Assembly: GCA_030039135.1 (NCBI GenBank)
Contig: JASHQN010000149.1
Location: 1-15,437, forward strand
DNA: 15,437 nt
Direction: 5' to 3'
From: Thermoplasmata archaeon
GTDB lineage: Archaea; Thermoplasmatota; Thermoplasmata; Lutacidiplasmatales; UBA184
Shown here: positions 6,886 through 14,084 of the stretch, piece after piece
Numbering within the stretch: position 1 is the first letter of the stretch
Layout of the letters: every line of letters begins with the position of its first letter
Made by a program: the position numbers and the translations under genes
The notes under the pieces: model-generated
The model's database searches: none
The model's input: the letters and a program-made list of their open reading frames with translations, nothing else
What the model was told of the DNA's origin: nothing

Positions 6886-9800
6886 ATGGCGACCGAGTCG
6901 GAACGACCCAGTCCGGCGACGACCGAGGCTGAAGCCCGGTCGATCTGGGCGCTCCAGCGGCTTCCGCCCGCGTCCGGGACCATCGGCACCGGGGAGGGCA
7001 CGATCGTCCACCTGCTCGAGGGGTCGTTCGCTCCCCGCGAGTCCGGAATGTTGGTCGTCCAGCGCGCGATCGCCGCGGACGTCGACGCACGCGCTCTCGC
7101 CCTGGGGGGACGACGGGCGAACGGCGTACTGCGCAAGGAGGAGGGCGGGCCTCCGACCCCGCAACCGCCGCTCGGTCCCCTCCTCGCCTCGCTTGCGGTC
7201 TGGGTGGGAGGCGATGGTGGCCGGACGTGGGACGACGCGTCGCGCCATGACGGGATCGAAAGGCTCGCGGGTCGGCTCGCCCACATCGGCGCGCTCGCGA
7301 TCCGCGATGTAGCGCTGAGGATCTGCCCGGCGTGCGGCCTCGCTCGCGATCCCGAACGGATCGTCTACCAAGAGGAGGGAGGCGATACTCTCCTCGTTCG
7401 CTTCCCGTTCGCGTGGGGCGAGCGTACGGTGTCCGCACTAGTCTGGACCGACGCCGCGTGGCGCCTTCTCGGAACGAGCGCCCTCCTGGTCCATCCGGAC
7501 CATTCGTACGTCGTCGCTCGGTATCGTCGCCGCGGTGCCGAGGAGCTCGTCCTGACCTCGAAGTCGTCGCTCCCACGAATACGGGCCTGGATGCCGGATT
7601 CCGAGTTCGAGGTGCTGGAGGAGCATCCCGGCCAGCACTGGGTCGGCACGTCCTACCAGCATCCGCTGCGCCACGAGTTCCCGGCCGGAAGCGGCCTCGA
7701 TCCGCCGGCCGGAACGATCCTCGCGATCACTGACGTCACCGACACCGGAACGGGGATCGTTCCCCTCGTACCCGGCCACGGAGGCACCGACGCTGTCATC
7801 GCCGAACGGCTGAGCGTCCCGGGATGGCCGCTCATCACGCCCAAGGGGCGCTTCGACATCATGCTCGTCCACAAGTACGCCGGTCTCGACCTCGACAGCG
7901 GGAACGGGTTCGTGATCCGGGACCTTGCGGAGAGCGGGGCGATCTTCGCCCAGCTCCGCGTGCGTCGAGGGGTTCCTCACTGCGCTCGGTGCGGGACCGC
8001 CCTGATCTGGGCGCCCGGACGGGCGTGGTGCCTTGAACCCTCGCGGCTCCCGGCGGACCGACTCGCGCTCTACCGAACGTTCCTTCCGCACGACCGCCCG
8101 ATCGAGCGCCTCGAGGCCGTGCCCTGGACGGTCAGCGAGCCGACGCCGAGCACGGATCCCTCCGCCATCGCCCTGCTCGAGTGCACGTCGTGCGACCGAC
8201 TGGAGGCGGTGGGCGCATCGGGGGACCGGTGTCCGTGCGGGGGTCGGCGCCGGGCGGTCCGTCGTCGCCTGCTTCCGGGCTTCGGTGAAGCGGCCGCTGC
8301 GTGGGCGACGCTCGACCCGTTCCCTCCGGCCGACGCGGTGCGCCTGTACGTCAACGACCGACGGCGCGCCCCGAGCGTCGTCCACCACCTCGCGGCGATG
8401 AGCGGGATCACGGGCGTGATCCGGGACGTCCATCTCTCCGTCCTGCCGACCGCCCCCGAGCTCGATCTCTCCGCGCTCGTCGCCGAGCACGGGGCCGACG
8501 CGGTGCGCTCGGCGCTGGTCCGGGTGGGGGCAGGGGGAACTCCGAGCGGAACGTTCGTCGAGCGTTGCGCCCAGGAACGGCGGCGACTCGAGCGCTTCGC
8601 CGCGATCGGCCGTGCGGTCGCCGGGCGGATCGGCCCCGCGCTGCTCTCCGAGTACGCCCAGCCGATCACCGGCTTCGTCGGCGAACTCGATCCAGAGGAC
8701 CGGGCCCTCCTGGCACGGTTCGAGCGAATGCGGGTCCAGTGCGCGGCGGCGTACGATCGGGGCGCCGCGGCCCTCGTGCACCGGTACCTGTTCCGCTTCC
8801 TCGAGAACGACCTCGTCACCTACCTCGCGTGGGTGGCCCCCCGACTGTCCGCTCCCGGGTCGCTGCCGACGAAGCGGTCGGCGCATCGCACGCTCCTCCA
8901 CGTGCTCTCGTCGGCGACCGTGCTGCTGGCCCCGATCGCACCCCATACGGCCGACAGCGTGCATCGCAGCCTCGCCCGACCTCGGGCGAGCGTCTTCCAG
9001 GAAGCGGCTCCGGGCGTGGACCGCACGTTGCTCGATGACAACCGGGTCCGGGCCTGGGACCGGTGGGCCGGGGTCGCGCGGGCGATCGAGCGCTTCCGCC
9101 GTGCGCTCGGGGTTGGGCCCGAGGGGACGCTACCTGTGGCCGTCTTGGTCCTCCCGGACGACCCCGCGGGTGACGAGTACCGCGCGGACGCGTCGATCGT
9201 CGAGCGTCTCGCTCGCGTGCAGAAGGTCGAGGTGTACTCTCCGAGCACGCCCTGGCCCGGCCGCCGCCGTCAGGTCCGGCCGATCGAGGCGCAGATCCAG
9301 CGCGTCTACGCCTCGCAGGCCTCGCAGATCATCCACCTGCTGAAACGGATACCCGAGCGGAGATGGGGGGAGACCGTTCCCGCGGGCGGGTTCACGATGA
9401 TGGTGAACGGTCAGCCTACCCAGATCCTCCCGACGATGCTCGAATGGCGGGAAACGATCCCCGAGCGGCTGATGCCGGTCGCTTGGCCCCTCGGCGAGCT
9501 GTACGTGGAGGTTCCCCCGGGCCGGGAGATGCCCGCCCGACGTCCTCCACCCCTCTCGCCCGACGCGTTCCGGGTCGTCGAACGGCTCGAACGCCGGTTG
9601 AAGCTCATCCCTTCGCCGGAGCCCTCGTCGCGGCCAGTCGCCATCGTCATCGCGACCGACCCGCTCGCCGAGGAGCTGCGGTCGGTGGCGCCGCCGCTGG
9701 CGGCGTACCTCGGCCTGAGCGAGCTTCGGGTCGCCGCGTCAGAGAGCGCGGCGCCGGGGCTCGGACGGATCTCGGGTCGCTCCCGCGCGGGAGCGCGGTG

Positions 9801-11736
9801 GACGGTCCGCGTGAGCGTTCCACCCACAGGTCCGCGGGCGCGAAAGGCTCGCGCGCCGAGCCACGCCGGGGGCCGGGTCCGTCCGGCGTACTCCCCCGAC
9901 GACGTCGCGCCAACCATGACCGATTACTCGGACGAATCGATTCTCGCGCGCCGTGCGTCGGTCCGATCCCTCGTCCAAGAGCTCGACGATCTTCTCGGGG
10001 TCGCCGTGTTGGGGCCATCGAAGGTCGACGCTGCCTGGGAGCTCGGTCTGCACAGTCTTGACGACTTTCGTCAAGCCGACTGGGAGACCCTCGCCGCGAT
10101 CCCGGGCTTCGGCCCGCCGGTCGCCTCCGCGCTCGTCACGCGACTCGGCGGCACCCTGCCTCCCCGCCCGCCGCGCACCCGAAGGGTCCGCGCGCCGCTG
10201 CCCGTCGAGGGCGAGCCGGCTTCGCGACGGTCGGAGGCGTCGTCGGCGCCATCCGCGTTCGCCGGCGGGGGGCCTCCCCGCTTGCCCGAGACCGTCCCCT
10301 ACGCCGCCTCAGTCCCCTCGGACCGGCTCGAGGTTCGCTCCCCAGCTATGCCTCCGCCGGTGCCCGGGTCGATGCGACCGTCCCCGGCTGTTCCACCCGC
10401 TGGTGTGCCCGCGGCACCGCCGGCGAGTGGGCCGGCCCTCCCCGAAATGCCCGCTGCGATGGCGCCGGCGGTCCCTGCCGCCCGTCCATCGCCCGTCACC
10501 ACGAGCGCCCTGCCCAGCGTTCCCGAAGCCTGGATCTCTCCGGAGGTCCCCGCTCCTCCTCCGGAGGCGGCCAACCAGGAAACGGCCGTCGCGGTACGGA
10601 GTCGCGAGGACTCACCCATCCAGCGCGCTCTCGAGCCCGAGACGCCCACGCTCGCGGCTCCCGCGAGCGCTATGGCAGAGGTCCCCGTGCCAGCAGGGGA
10701 AGGAACCTCGAGCTCCCCATCGCTCGCCCCTGAGCTGAACTCCATCTCGGGTCCCGAGGTGGCCGCTACTTCCGGAGAGGCGGCCGGGATCGCGGAAGGG
10801 GGACCTTCAGCTACGGCGGCCGAGCCGGTTCCCGAGACCGCACCCCTGCCCGAGGCGCCGCCGCTCTCCGAACCTGCGGCCCCCGAGCCGGAGTCGGCCA
10901 ACGCCCCTGTGCCCGCACCCTCGACCTCGCCGCAGGAAGAGGTAGGCGGGGCCGAAGTGTTGCCCCTCGCTTCCGAGACGACGATCGAGCCAACCCCCCT
11001 GCAAGCCCCGCCTACAGCACCGCAAGCCGACGAGTCGAGCAAGGAGGCGGGCGTTCCCGCCGTCGCTCCTGCCGCACCCCCCGAACCGGGGCCCGTCACA
11101 GGGCCGCAGCCGCCTCAGATCGCGGGGCCGCCGATCGTCGTCCCGGCCCTTGCTGGACCCGTCGCTTCCTTGCCCGCCCTGACGCCCGGAACCCAACCTG
11201 CCGCTCTCGCTCCGTCTCCCCCACCGCCTGAGCCAGTCGTCCCGCCGCCGCCGCCGGAACCGGTGCTCTCACCGCCGCCCCCCGCGGCGGGCGTGGAGCT
11301 GGGCGTGGGTCCAAGGTACGTCGCGTCGCTCGAGCGGTTCCTCGAGGCCACCGCGGCCGGTCATCAAGGGATCTGCATCGTCCGGGATTCTCCGGAGCGC
11401 GTCCGTGCCTACGTCGGCTCCCGTCCGGTGGAGGTCCGATGGCTCACGAACATCGGGCGAGGCGCGACGCTGAAGCCCACGGACCTCGAAGGCCTCAGCG
11501 CGTTCGTCGCTCATGCCGCGTCGACGGGTCGCGTGACGGTGTTCTTCATCGAAGGCGTCGAGTACCTCGTCCGCCTGCACGGGCTCGAACGCGTCGTGGC
11601 CGAGATGGCGAAGATCGACGAGGTCGCCCGGGCGAACTCCGCGAGGGTCTGGATCCATCTCAACCCGGTGCTTCTCTCGCCCACCGAGCTCGACCGGTTC
11701 ACGGCGACGTTCCCGGTCCCGAGCGCGGGCAACTGA
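6886..11736 (+). CDS. Degenerate IleRS-like protein fused to HhH, Pro-rich linker and DUF835
   Basis: The product has 1616 residues from ATG 6886, the first in-frame ATG clear of eIF5A. Residues ~1-965 follow class I isoleucyl-tRNA synthetase order. CPACG (147-151) is the equivalent of the Cys pair before the CP1 editing domain. VWTDAAW (186-192) replaces the Thr-rich WTTTPW, and GTGIVPLVPGHGGTD (288-302) aligns with the editing pocket. HCARCG (365-370) matches the YPHCWRC motif; LECTSC and CPCGG (431-453) follow. Residues ~560-745 look like the helical anticodon-binding domain (VLLAPIAPHTADSVHRSL). HIGH is absent: the N-terminal site reads EGSFAPRESG. The KMSKS site near 516-535 reads HLSVLPTAPELD, although the following EHGADAVRSAL is conserved. 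Residues ~1011-1080 form a helix-hairpin-helix unit (LAAIPGFGPPVASAL), ~1080-1470 are Pro/Ala/Glu-rich and disordered, and ~1475-1616 are a DUF835 domain. It should not make Ile-tRNA; tRNA binding, editing or a regulatory role are guesses. Confidence 0.88.
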   Translation: MATESERPSPATTEAEARSIWALQRLPPASGTIGTGEGTIVHLLEGSFAPRESGMLVVQRAIAADVDARALALGGRRANGVLRKEEGGPPTPQPPLGPLLASLAVWVGGDGGRTWDDASRHDGIERLAGRLAHIGALAIRDVALRICPACGLARDPERIVYQEEGGDTLLVRFPFAWGERTVSALVWTDAAWRLLGTSALLVHPDHSYVVARYRRRGAEELVLTSKSSLPRIRAWMPDSEFEVLEEHPGQHWVGTSYQHPLRHEFPAGSGLDPPAGTILAITDVTDTGTGIVPLVPGHGGTDAVIAERLSVPGWPLITPKGRFDIMLVHKYAGLDLDSGNGFVIRDLAESGAIFAQLRVRRGVPHCARCGTALIWAPGRAWCLEPSRLPADRLALYRTFLPHDRPIERLEAVPWTVSEPTPSTDPSAIALLECTSCDRLEAVGASGDRCPCGGRRRAVRRRLLPGFGEAAAAWATLDPFPPADAVRLYVNDRRRAPSVVHHLAAMSGITGVIRDVHLSVLPTAPELDLSALVAEHGADAVRSALVRVGAGGTPSGTFVERCAQERRRLERFAAIGRAVAGRIGPALLSEYAQPITGFVGELDPEDRALLARFERMRVQCAAAYDRGAAALVHRYLFRFLENDLVTYLAWVAPRLSAPGSLPTKRSAHRTLLHVLSSATVLLAPIAPHTADSVHRSLARPRASVFQEAAPGVDRTLLDDNRVRAWDRWAGVARAIERFRRALGVGPEGTLPVAVLVLPDDPAGDEYRADASIVERLARVQKVEVYSPSTPWPGRRRQVRPIEAQIQRVYASQASQIIHLLKRIPERRWGETVPAGGFTMMVNGQPTQILPTMLEWRETIPERLMPVAWPLGELYVEVPPGREMPARRPPPLSPDAFRVVERLERRLKLIPSPEPSSRPVAIVIATDPLAEELRSVAPPLAAYLGLSELRVAASESAAPGLGRISGRSRAGARWTVRVSVPPTGPRARKARAPSHAGGRVRPAYSPDDVAPTMTDYSDESILARRASVRSLVQELDDLLGVAVLGPSKVDAAWELGLHSLDDFRQADWETLAAIPGFGPPVASALVTRLGGTLPPRPPRTRRVRAPLPVEGEPASRRSEASSAPSAFAGGGPPRLPETVPYAASVPSDRLEVRSPAMPPPVPGSMRPSPAVPPAGVPAAPPASGPALPEMPAAMAPAVPAARPSPVTTSALPSVPEAWISPEVPAPPPEAANQETAVAVRSREDSPIQRALEPETPTLAAPASAMAEVPVPAGEGTSSSPSLAPELNSISGPEVAATSGEAAGIAEGGPSATAAEPVPETAPLPEAPPLSEPAAPEPESANAPVPAPSTSPQEEVGGAEVLPLASETTIEPTPLQAPPTAPQADESSKEAGVPAVAPAAPPEPGPVTGPQPPQIAGPPIVVPALAGPVASLPALTPGTQPAALAPSPPPPEPVVPPPPPEPVLSPPPPAAGVELGVGPRYVASLERFLEATAAGHQGICIVRDSPERVRAYVGSRPVEVRWLTNIGRGATLKPTDLEGLSAFVAHAASTGRVTVFFIEGVEYLVRLHGLERVVAEMAKIDEVARANSARVWIHLNPVLLSPTELDRFTATFPVPSAGN

Positions 11737-11782
11737 CGAACGGTGCAGACTCGCCCGAGAGACGGCGCACCTCGGCAAGAGA

Positions 11783-11793
11783 AAGATAGATAA
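11783..11793 (+). promoter_or_regulatory. TATA-like promoter of the membrane-protein operon
   Basis: The A/T-rich stretch AGATAGATAAC stands out in an 81-bp gap. A start about 27 nt from its centre falls within a few bases of ATG 11818, consistent with a leaderless transcript; no Shine-Dalgarno precedes that ATG. Confidence 0.5.
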
Positions 11794-11817
11794 CCCAAGA
11801 CGCGGCTCGGCCGCCGA

Positions 11818-12600
11818 ATGACCGCACGTCGGCGGAGGGCGGGCGCCGGCTTTCGGCTCCGCTGGTTCGCGGGCCTGATCATCGGGATCCTCGCGGTCTC
11901 GGTCCTGGTCCCGGCGCTGAGTTCCGCCGCCTCGCCCGGTGGGTCGCCCGCGCAAGCCCAGCCTTCGGGGACGGGACCGGTGACGGCGACGGTCACCTGG
12001 GACGGACACAACATCGGCGACTATGGCACGGCGACCTCTGCCGCGACCATCTCGTTCAACGGCGTGGCCAACGTCCTCTACACCTGGACCTCCTCCGCCC
12101 CCGTCACGATCAACGACGCGCGCCTCGCGATCTACTACTTCGGGTTCGCCCTCGCGACGCGCGACGTGATCAACTCGGCCGCCGCCCCCACCACCTCCGG
12201 CTCGTTCACGATGAACTGGACGACCGGTTCGCTCCAGTACATCCTGGCGGGCAGCTATCGCCTCGTCGCCAGCCTGCTGGCCCCGAACGGGACGTCGATG
12301 TGGAGTCAGACGTTCTACGTGAACGTCGCCCCTCCGTACTACATCCTCGCGCTCTTGCCGATCGTCCTCATCCTGCTCGCGATCTGGGAGCTCTACAACG
12401 TCGCGACGTGCGGTAAGCAGGTCTACGCCGGAAAGCGGCCGCCCGAGGCCGCGAAGGGCGGGGCGGAGGAGGAAGCCGCCGGAGGAGCGCCGTCGGCTCC
12501 ACCGGAGGAAGCGACCACGGAGGGAGGTCCGGGGACGGGCGAGGGAACCGAGCCGGACGCTTCGACCGGGGCTCCCCCATCGGAAGGAGGAAGCACGTGA
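11818..12600 (+). CDS. Membrane-anchored surface protein with acidic Pro-rich tail
   Basis: The 260-residue product begins with a basic stretch (MTARRRRAGAGFRLR) and a hydrophobic helix at ~17-36 ending in ALSSAASP, a signal peptide or N-terminal anchor. Residues ~50-172 look like an extracellular beta-sandwich (VTATVTWDGHNIG, ISFNGVANVLYTWTSS, SFTMNWTTGSLQYILAGSYR). A transmembrane helix at ~174-192 (YILALLPIVLILLAIW) is followed by a cytoplasmic tail rich in Glu, Gly, Pro and Ala. I do not recognise the family. It is the first gene of a two-gene unit: its TGA overlaps the GTG of the next gene as GTGA, so the two are probably translationally coupled and the products may interact in the membrane. 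Confidence 0.82.
   Translation: MTARRRRAGAGFRLRWFAGLIIGILAVSVLVPALSSAASPGGSPAQAQPSGTGPVTATVTWDGHNIGDYGTATSAATISFNGVANVLYTWTSSAPVTINDARLAIYYFGFALATRDVINSAAAPTTSGSFTMNWTTGSLQYILAGSYRLVASLLAPNGTSMWSQTFYVNVAPPYYILALLPIVLILLAIWELYNVATCGKQVYAGKRPPEAAKGGAEEEAAGGAPSAPPEEATTEGGPGTGEGTEPDASTGAPPSEGGST
12586..12590 (+). promoter_or_regulatory. Shine-Dalgarno GGAGG deciding the GTG start at 12597
   Basis: The site lies inside the end of the upstream gene, six bases before GTG 12597. It is the only strong Shine-Dalgarno seen before any gene start here, which fits an internal operon gene that cannot be leaderless. Confidence 0.75.
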
Positions 12601-12842
12601 GCGCGACAGGCTCGGGCGCGGGGTCCGGCGTCGTGTTCGGGATCGTCGTGGTACTCCTGGCCCAGCAGTTGGGGTACCTCAGTCTGAGCGACCTCGTGCC
12701 CGCGATCGAGTACGTGATCATCGGGGCGATCGTTGGCGGCGTGGTCTTCGGCGTCATCGGATGGGCTCTCGGACGCCGATACATGCGGCGTCACCCGATG
12801 CCTCCCACCGAGTGGAAGGGGACCGGCGGGCAGTCCCAGTAG
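12597..12842 (+). CDS. Small two-helix membrane protein, 81 residues
   Basis: The GTG start overlaps the upstream stop by four bases and has a well-placed GGAGG. Hydrophobic helices lie at ~11-28 (GVVFGIVVVLLAQQLGYL) and ~36-58 (AIEYVIIGAIVGGVVFGVIGW), the second with glycine-spaced packing faces (G..GG..FG). The end is a basic, Pro-containing tail (GRRYMRRHPMPP), which by the positive-inside rule is cytoplasmic and makes both termini cytoplasmic. No known family is recognised. Its coupling to the 260-residue surface protein suggests a small subunit of, or assembly partner for, that protein. Confidence 0.78.
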   Translation: MSATGSGAGSGVVFGIVVVLLAQQLGYLSLSDLVPAIEYVIIGAIVGGVVFGVIGWALGRRYMRRHPMPPTEWKGTGGQSQ

Positions 12843-12870
12843 CGTCGACCGGCTCCGGCGCCCGGAATCC

Positions 12871-12919
12871 GGTGGACCCCACTCCCGAGCACGATTACGA
12901 TTAAGTGGGGGTAACCACC
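12871..12919 (+). repeat. Inverted repeat / hairpin after the membrane operon
   Basis: GGTGG (12871-12875) pairs with CCACC (12915-12919), and CCCCACT (12877-12883) with AGTGGGG (12904-12910), separated by a small asymmetric internal loop. The 20-nt apical loop contains the direct repeat CGATTACGATTA. It begins 29 nt after the stop at 12842 and could end the upstream transcript or fold as an RNA element. Confidence 0.45.
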
Positions 12920-12938
12920 TGCATCACTCGTGATTTCC

Positions 12939-12965
12939 GCCGGACGGCTCTATTCTGAGTCCGGC
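12939..12965 (+). repeat. Inverted repeat GCCGGAC / GTCCGGC
   Basis: A perfect 7-bp stem encloses a 13-nt loop. It follows the short palindrome ATCACTCGTGAT (12923-12934), which has 5-bp arms and a 2-nt centre and could be an operator half-site pair. Together with the 12871-12919 hairpin, three symmetric elements lie within 95 bp. Confidence 0.4.
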
Positions 12966-13198
12966 TGGGACGACGGCGATGGTCGTCCCGGTCGACGAAG
13001 CCGGAGGGTGGTCGAGGGGTCGGCGTCGAGCCCGCGGGCCCAGGCCCCGGGAGTGGAGCCCTGACCGCTCTTCCTCCCTCCGGTGACGGCGCCGCGCCGG
13101 CGGAAGAAGTCCCGTCGGCGCCGGGGAGTGCGCCGGTCCGAGTTCCCCCTCCTCCGACGCGGTCCCGATGGTTCGTCGCACGGTACGGCCGGCCGATC

Positions 13199-14062
13199 GT
13201 GCTCGTTCTGTTCGTCCTCGGGTTCGTCCTGAGCCTCGTCGCCGTCGCGACGCCCTGGTGGTCGTACGCGGATTCGTCCCACAACGAGAGCGAGACGGTG
13301 AACTTCCTCGTCGGATCGACGTACTCCGTGACCTGCTCCGGTTCCGGCTGCGGAGCGTTCGCCGCGGGCTCGTTCTCCTACAGCATCTTCGGGGGAAGCA
13401 TCGGGAGCATGTACGGCGCCCTCGAGGCGCTCGCGGCCTTCGCCGCCGTCGCAGCGGCGCTGGCAGCGATCTTCGGCTGCTGGGGGGTCTTCCGGCGGAC
13501 CGACCGGGGACTGCGCCCGGTCCTGACCGTGCTCCTCGTGCTCGTCGCCAGCGGTCTCCTGTTCGCCAGCACGCTCTGGATCGCGTCGGCGCAGCCGGGA
13601 GCGTTCGGCAGCAGCGTGTCGTTCGCGGGGACCACTCCCGGAGGGCTCACGCCGCTGAACGCCTTCTGGGGCTCGTCGTCGTCGGGGGGCTCGTCGGCGA
13701 CCTGGGGTGCCGGAGTCGGTTGGTATTGCGCATTCTTCGCCGGCCTCATCCTCCTCGTCGACCTCTTCGCGCTCCTATTGTTGAACCGGAGCCGGATCCC
13801 TCGAGCCGTGGTGGTGCGGGGAGAGCTGCCGAGGGTCGCCATGAACCCGAACGTGTACATCCCGACCCCGGGAGTGGCGCCGCTTCCCGCCCAGCACGGG
13901 TACACGGCTCCACCGCCGGCCGAGACGGCCGTACCGAACGCGTCGCCGGTCGCGGTCCCCTCGACACCGCCGCCCGCCGCGACCGTCGCCTGCCCCGCGT
14001 GCGGGTACCAGAACTCCGCGCGGTCCAAGACCTGCTCGTACTGCCAGCGACCGCTCCGCTGA
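13199..14062 (+). CDS. Four-helix membrane protein with C-terminal zinc ribbon
   Basis: From GTG 13199 the product has 287 residues, with membrane helices at ~1-19, ~76-98, ~107-129 and ~176-196. The extracellular loop between helices 1 and 2 has two cysteines (Cys46, Cys51), which may form a disulphide. The loop between helices 3 and 4 is Gly/Ser-rich. The cytoplasmic tail has a Pro-rich linker (~220-262) and a zinc ribbon, CPAC (265-268) and CSYC (279-282). Topology is N-in, C-in with the ribbon in the cytoplasm. The start is doubtful: the GTG falls at the very beginning of helix 1, and the same frame upstream encodes a plausible basic, Pro-rich N-terminus without a standard start codon. 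The family is not recognised; a sensor or scaffold role for the ribbon is inference. Confidence 0.78.
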   Translation: MLVLFVLGFVLSLVAVATPWWSYADSSHNESETVNFLVGSTYSVTCSGSGCGAFAAGSFSYSIFGGSIGSMYGALEALAAFAAVAAALAAIFGCWGVFRRTDRGLRPVLTVLLVLVASGLLFASTLWIASAQPGAFGSSVSFAGTTPGGLTPLNAFWGSSSSGGSSATWGAGVGWYCAFFAGLILLVDLFALLLLNRSRIPRAVVVRGELPRVAMNPNVYIPTPGVAPLPAQHGYTAPPPAETAVPNASPVAVPSTPPPAATVACPACGYQNSARSKTCSYCQRPLR

Positions 14063-14084
14063 AGGGCCGGGCCCCGCCTCGGGC

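Larger units (their letters stand above)
12843..13198 (+). other. Leader region with inverted repeats and an open upstream frame
   Basis: The first ~120 bp are intergenic and carry inverted repeats (separate entries). From about 12959 the frame of the downstream gene is open and reads Gly/Pro/Ala-rich sequence, then SAPVRVPPPPTRSRWFVARY leading directly into the first membrane helix, so part of it may be translated. It has no ATG, GTG or TTG before 13199. An ATG at 12979, in another frame that stops at 13083-13085, sits ~27 nt after the A/T-rich patch CTATTCT and could be the real start if a one-base error lies between 12979 and 13083. Confidence 0.45.

Noticed and set aside
6748..7371. Extension of eIF5A to a 336-residue product from 7371.
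   Set aside because: Archaeal eIF5A is ~130 residues, and the extra part is antisense to the synthetase-like gene.
7438..8964. A 508-codon minus-strand open frame inside the synthetase-like gene.
   Set aside because: Its Arg/Gly-rich translation has no family features, and the plus strand carries the IleRS-type motifs throughout.
10299..11099. A minus-strand Gly/Ala/Ser-rich frame resembling a low-complexity surface protein.
   Set aside because: It is the complement of the Pro/Ala linker; low complexity follows from the other strand, and the plus frame continues into a DUF835 domain.
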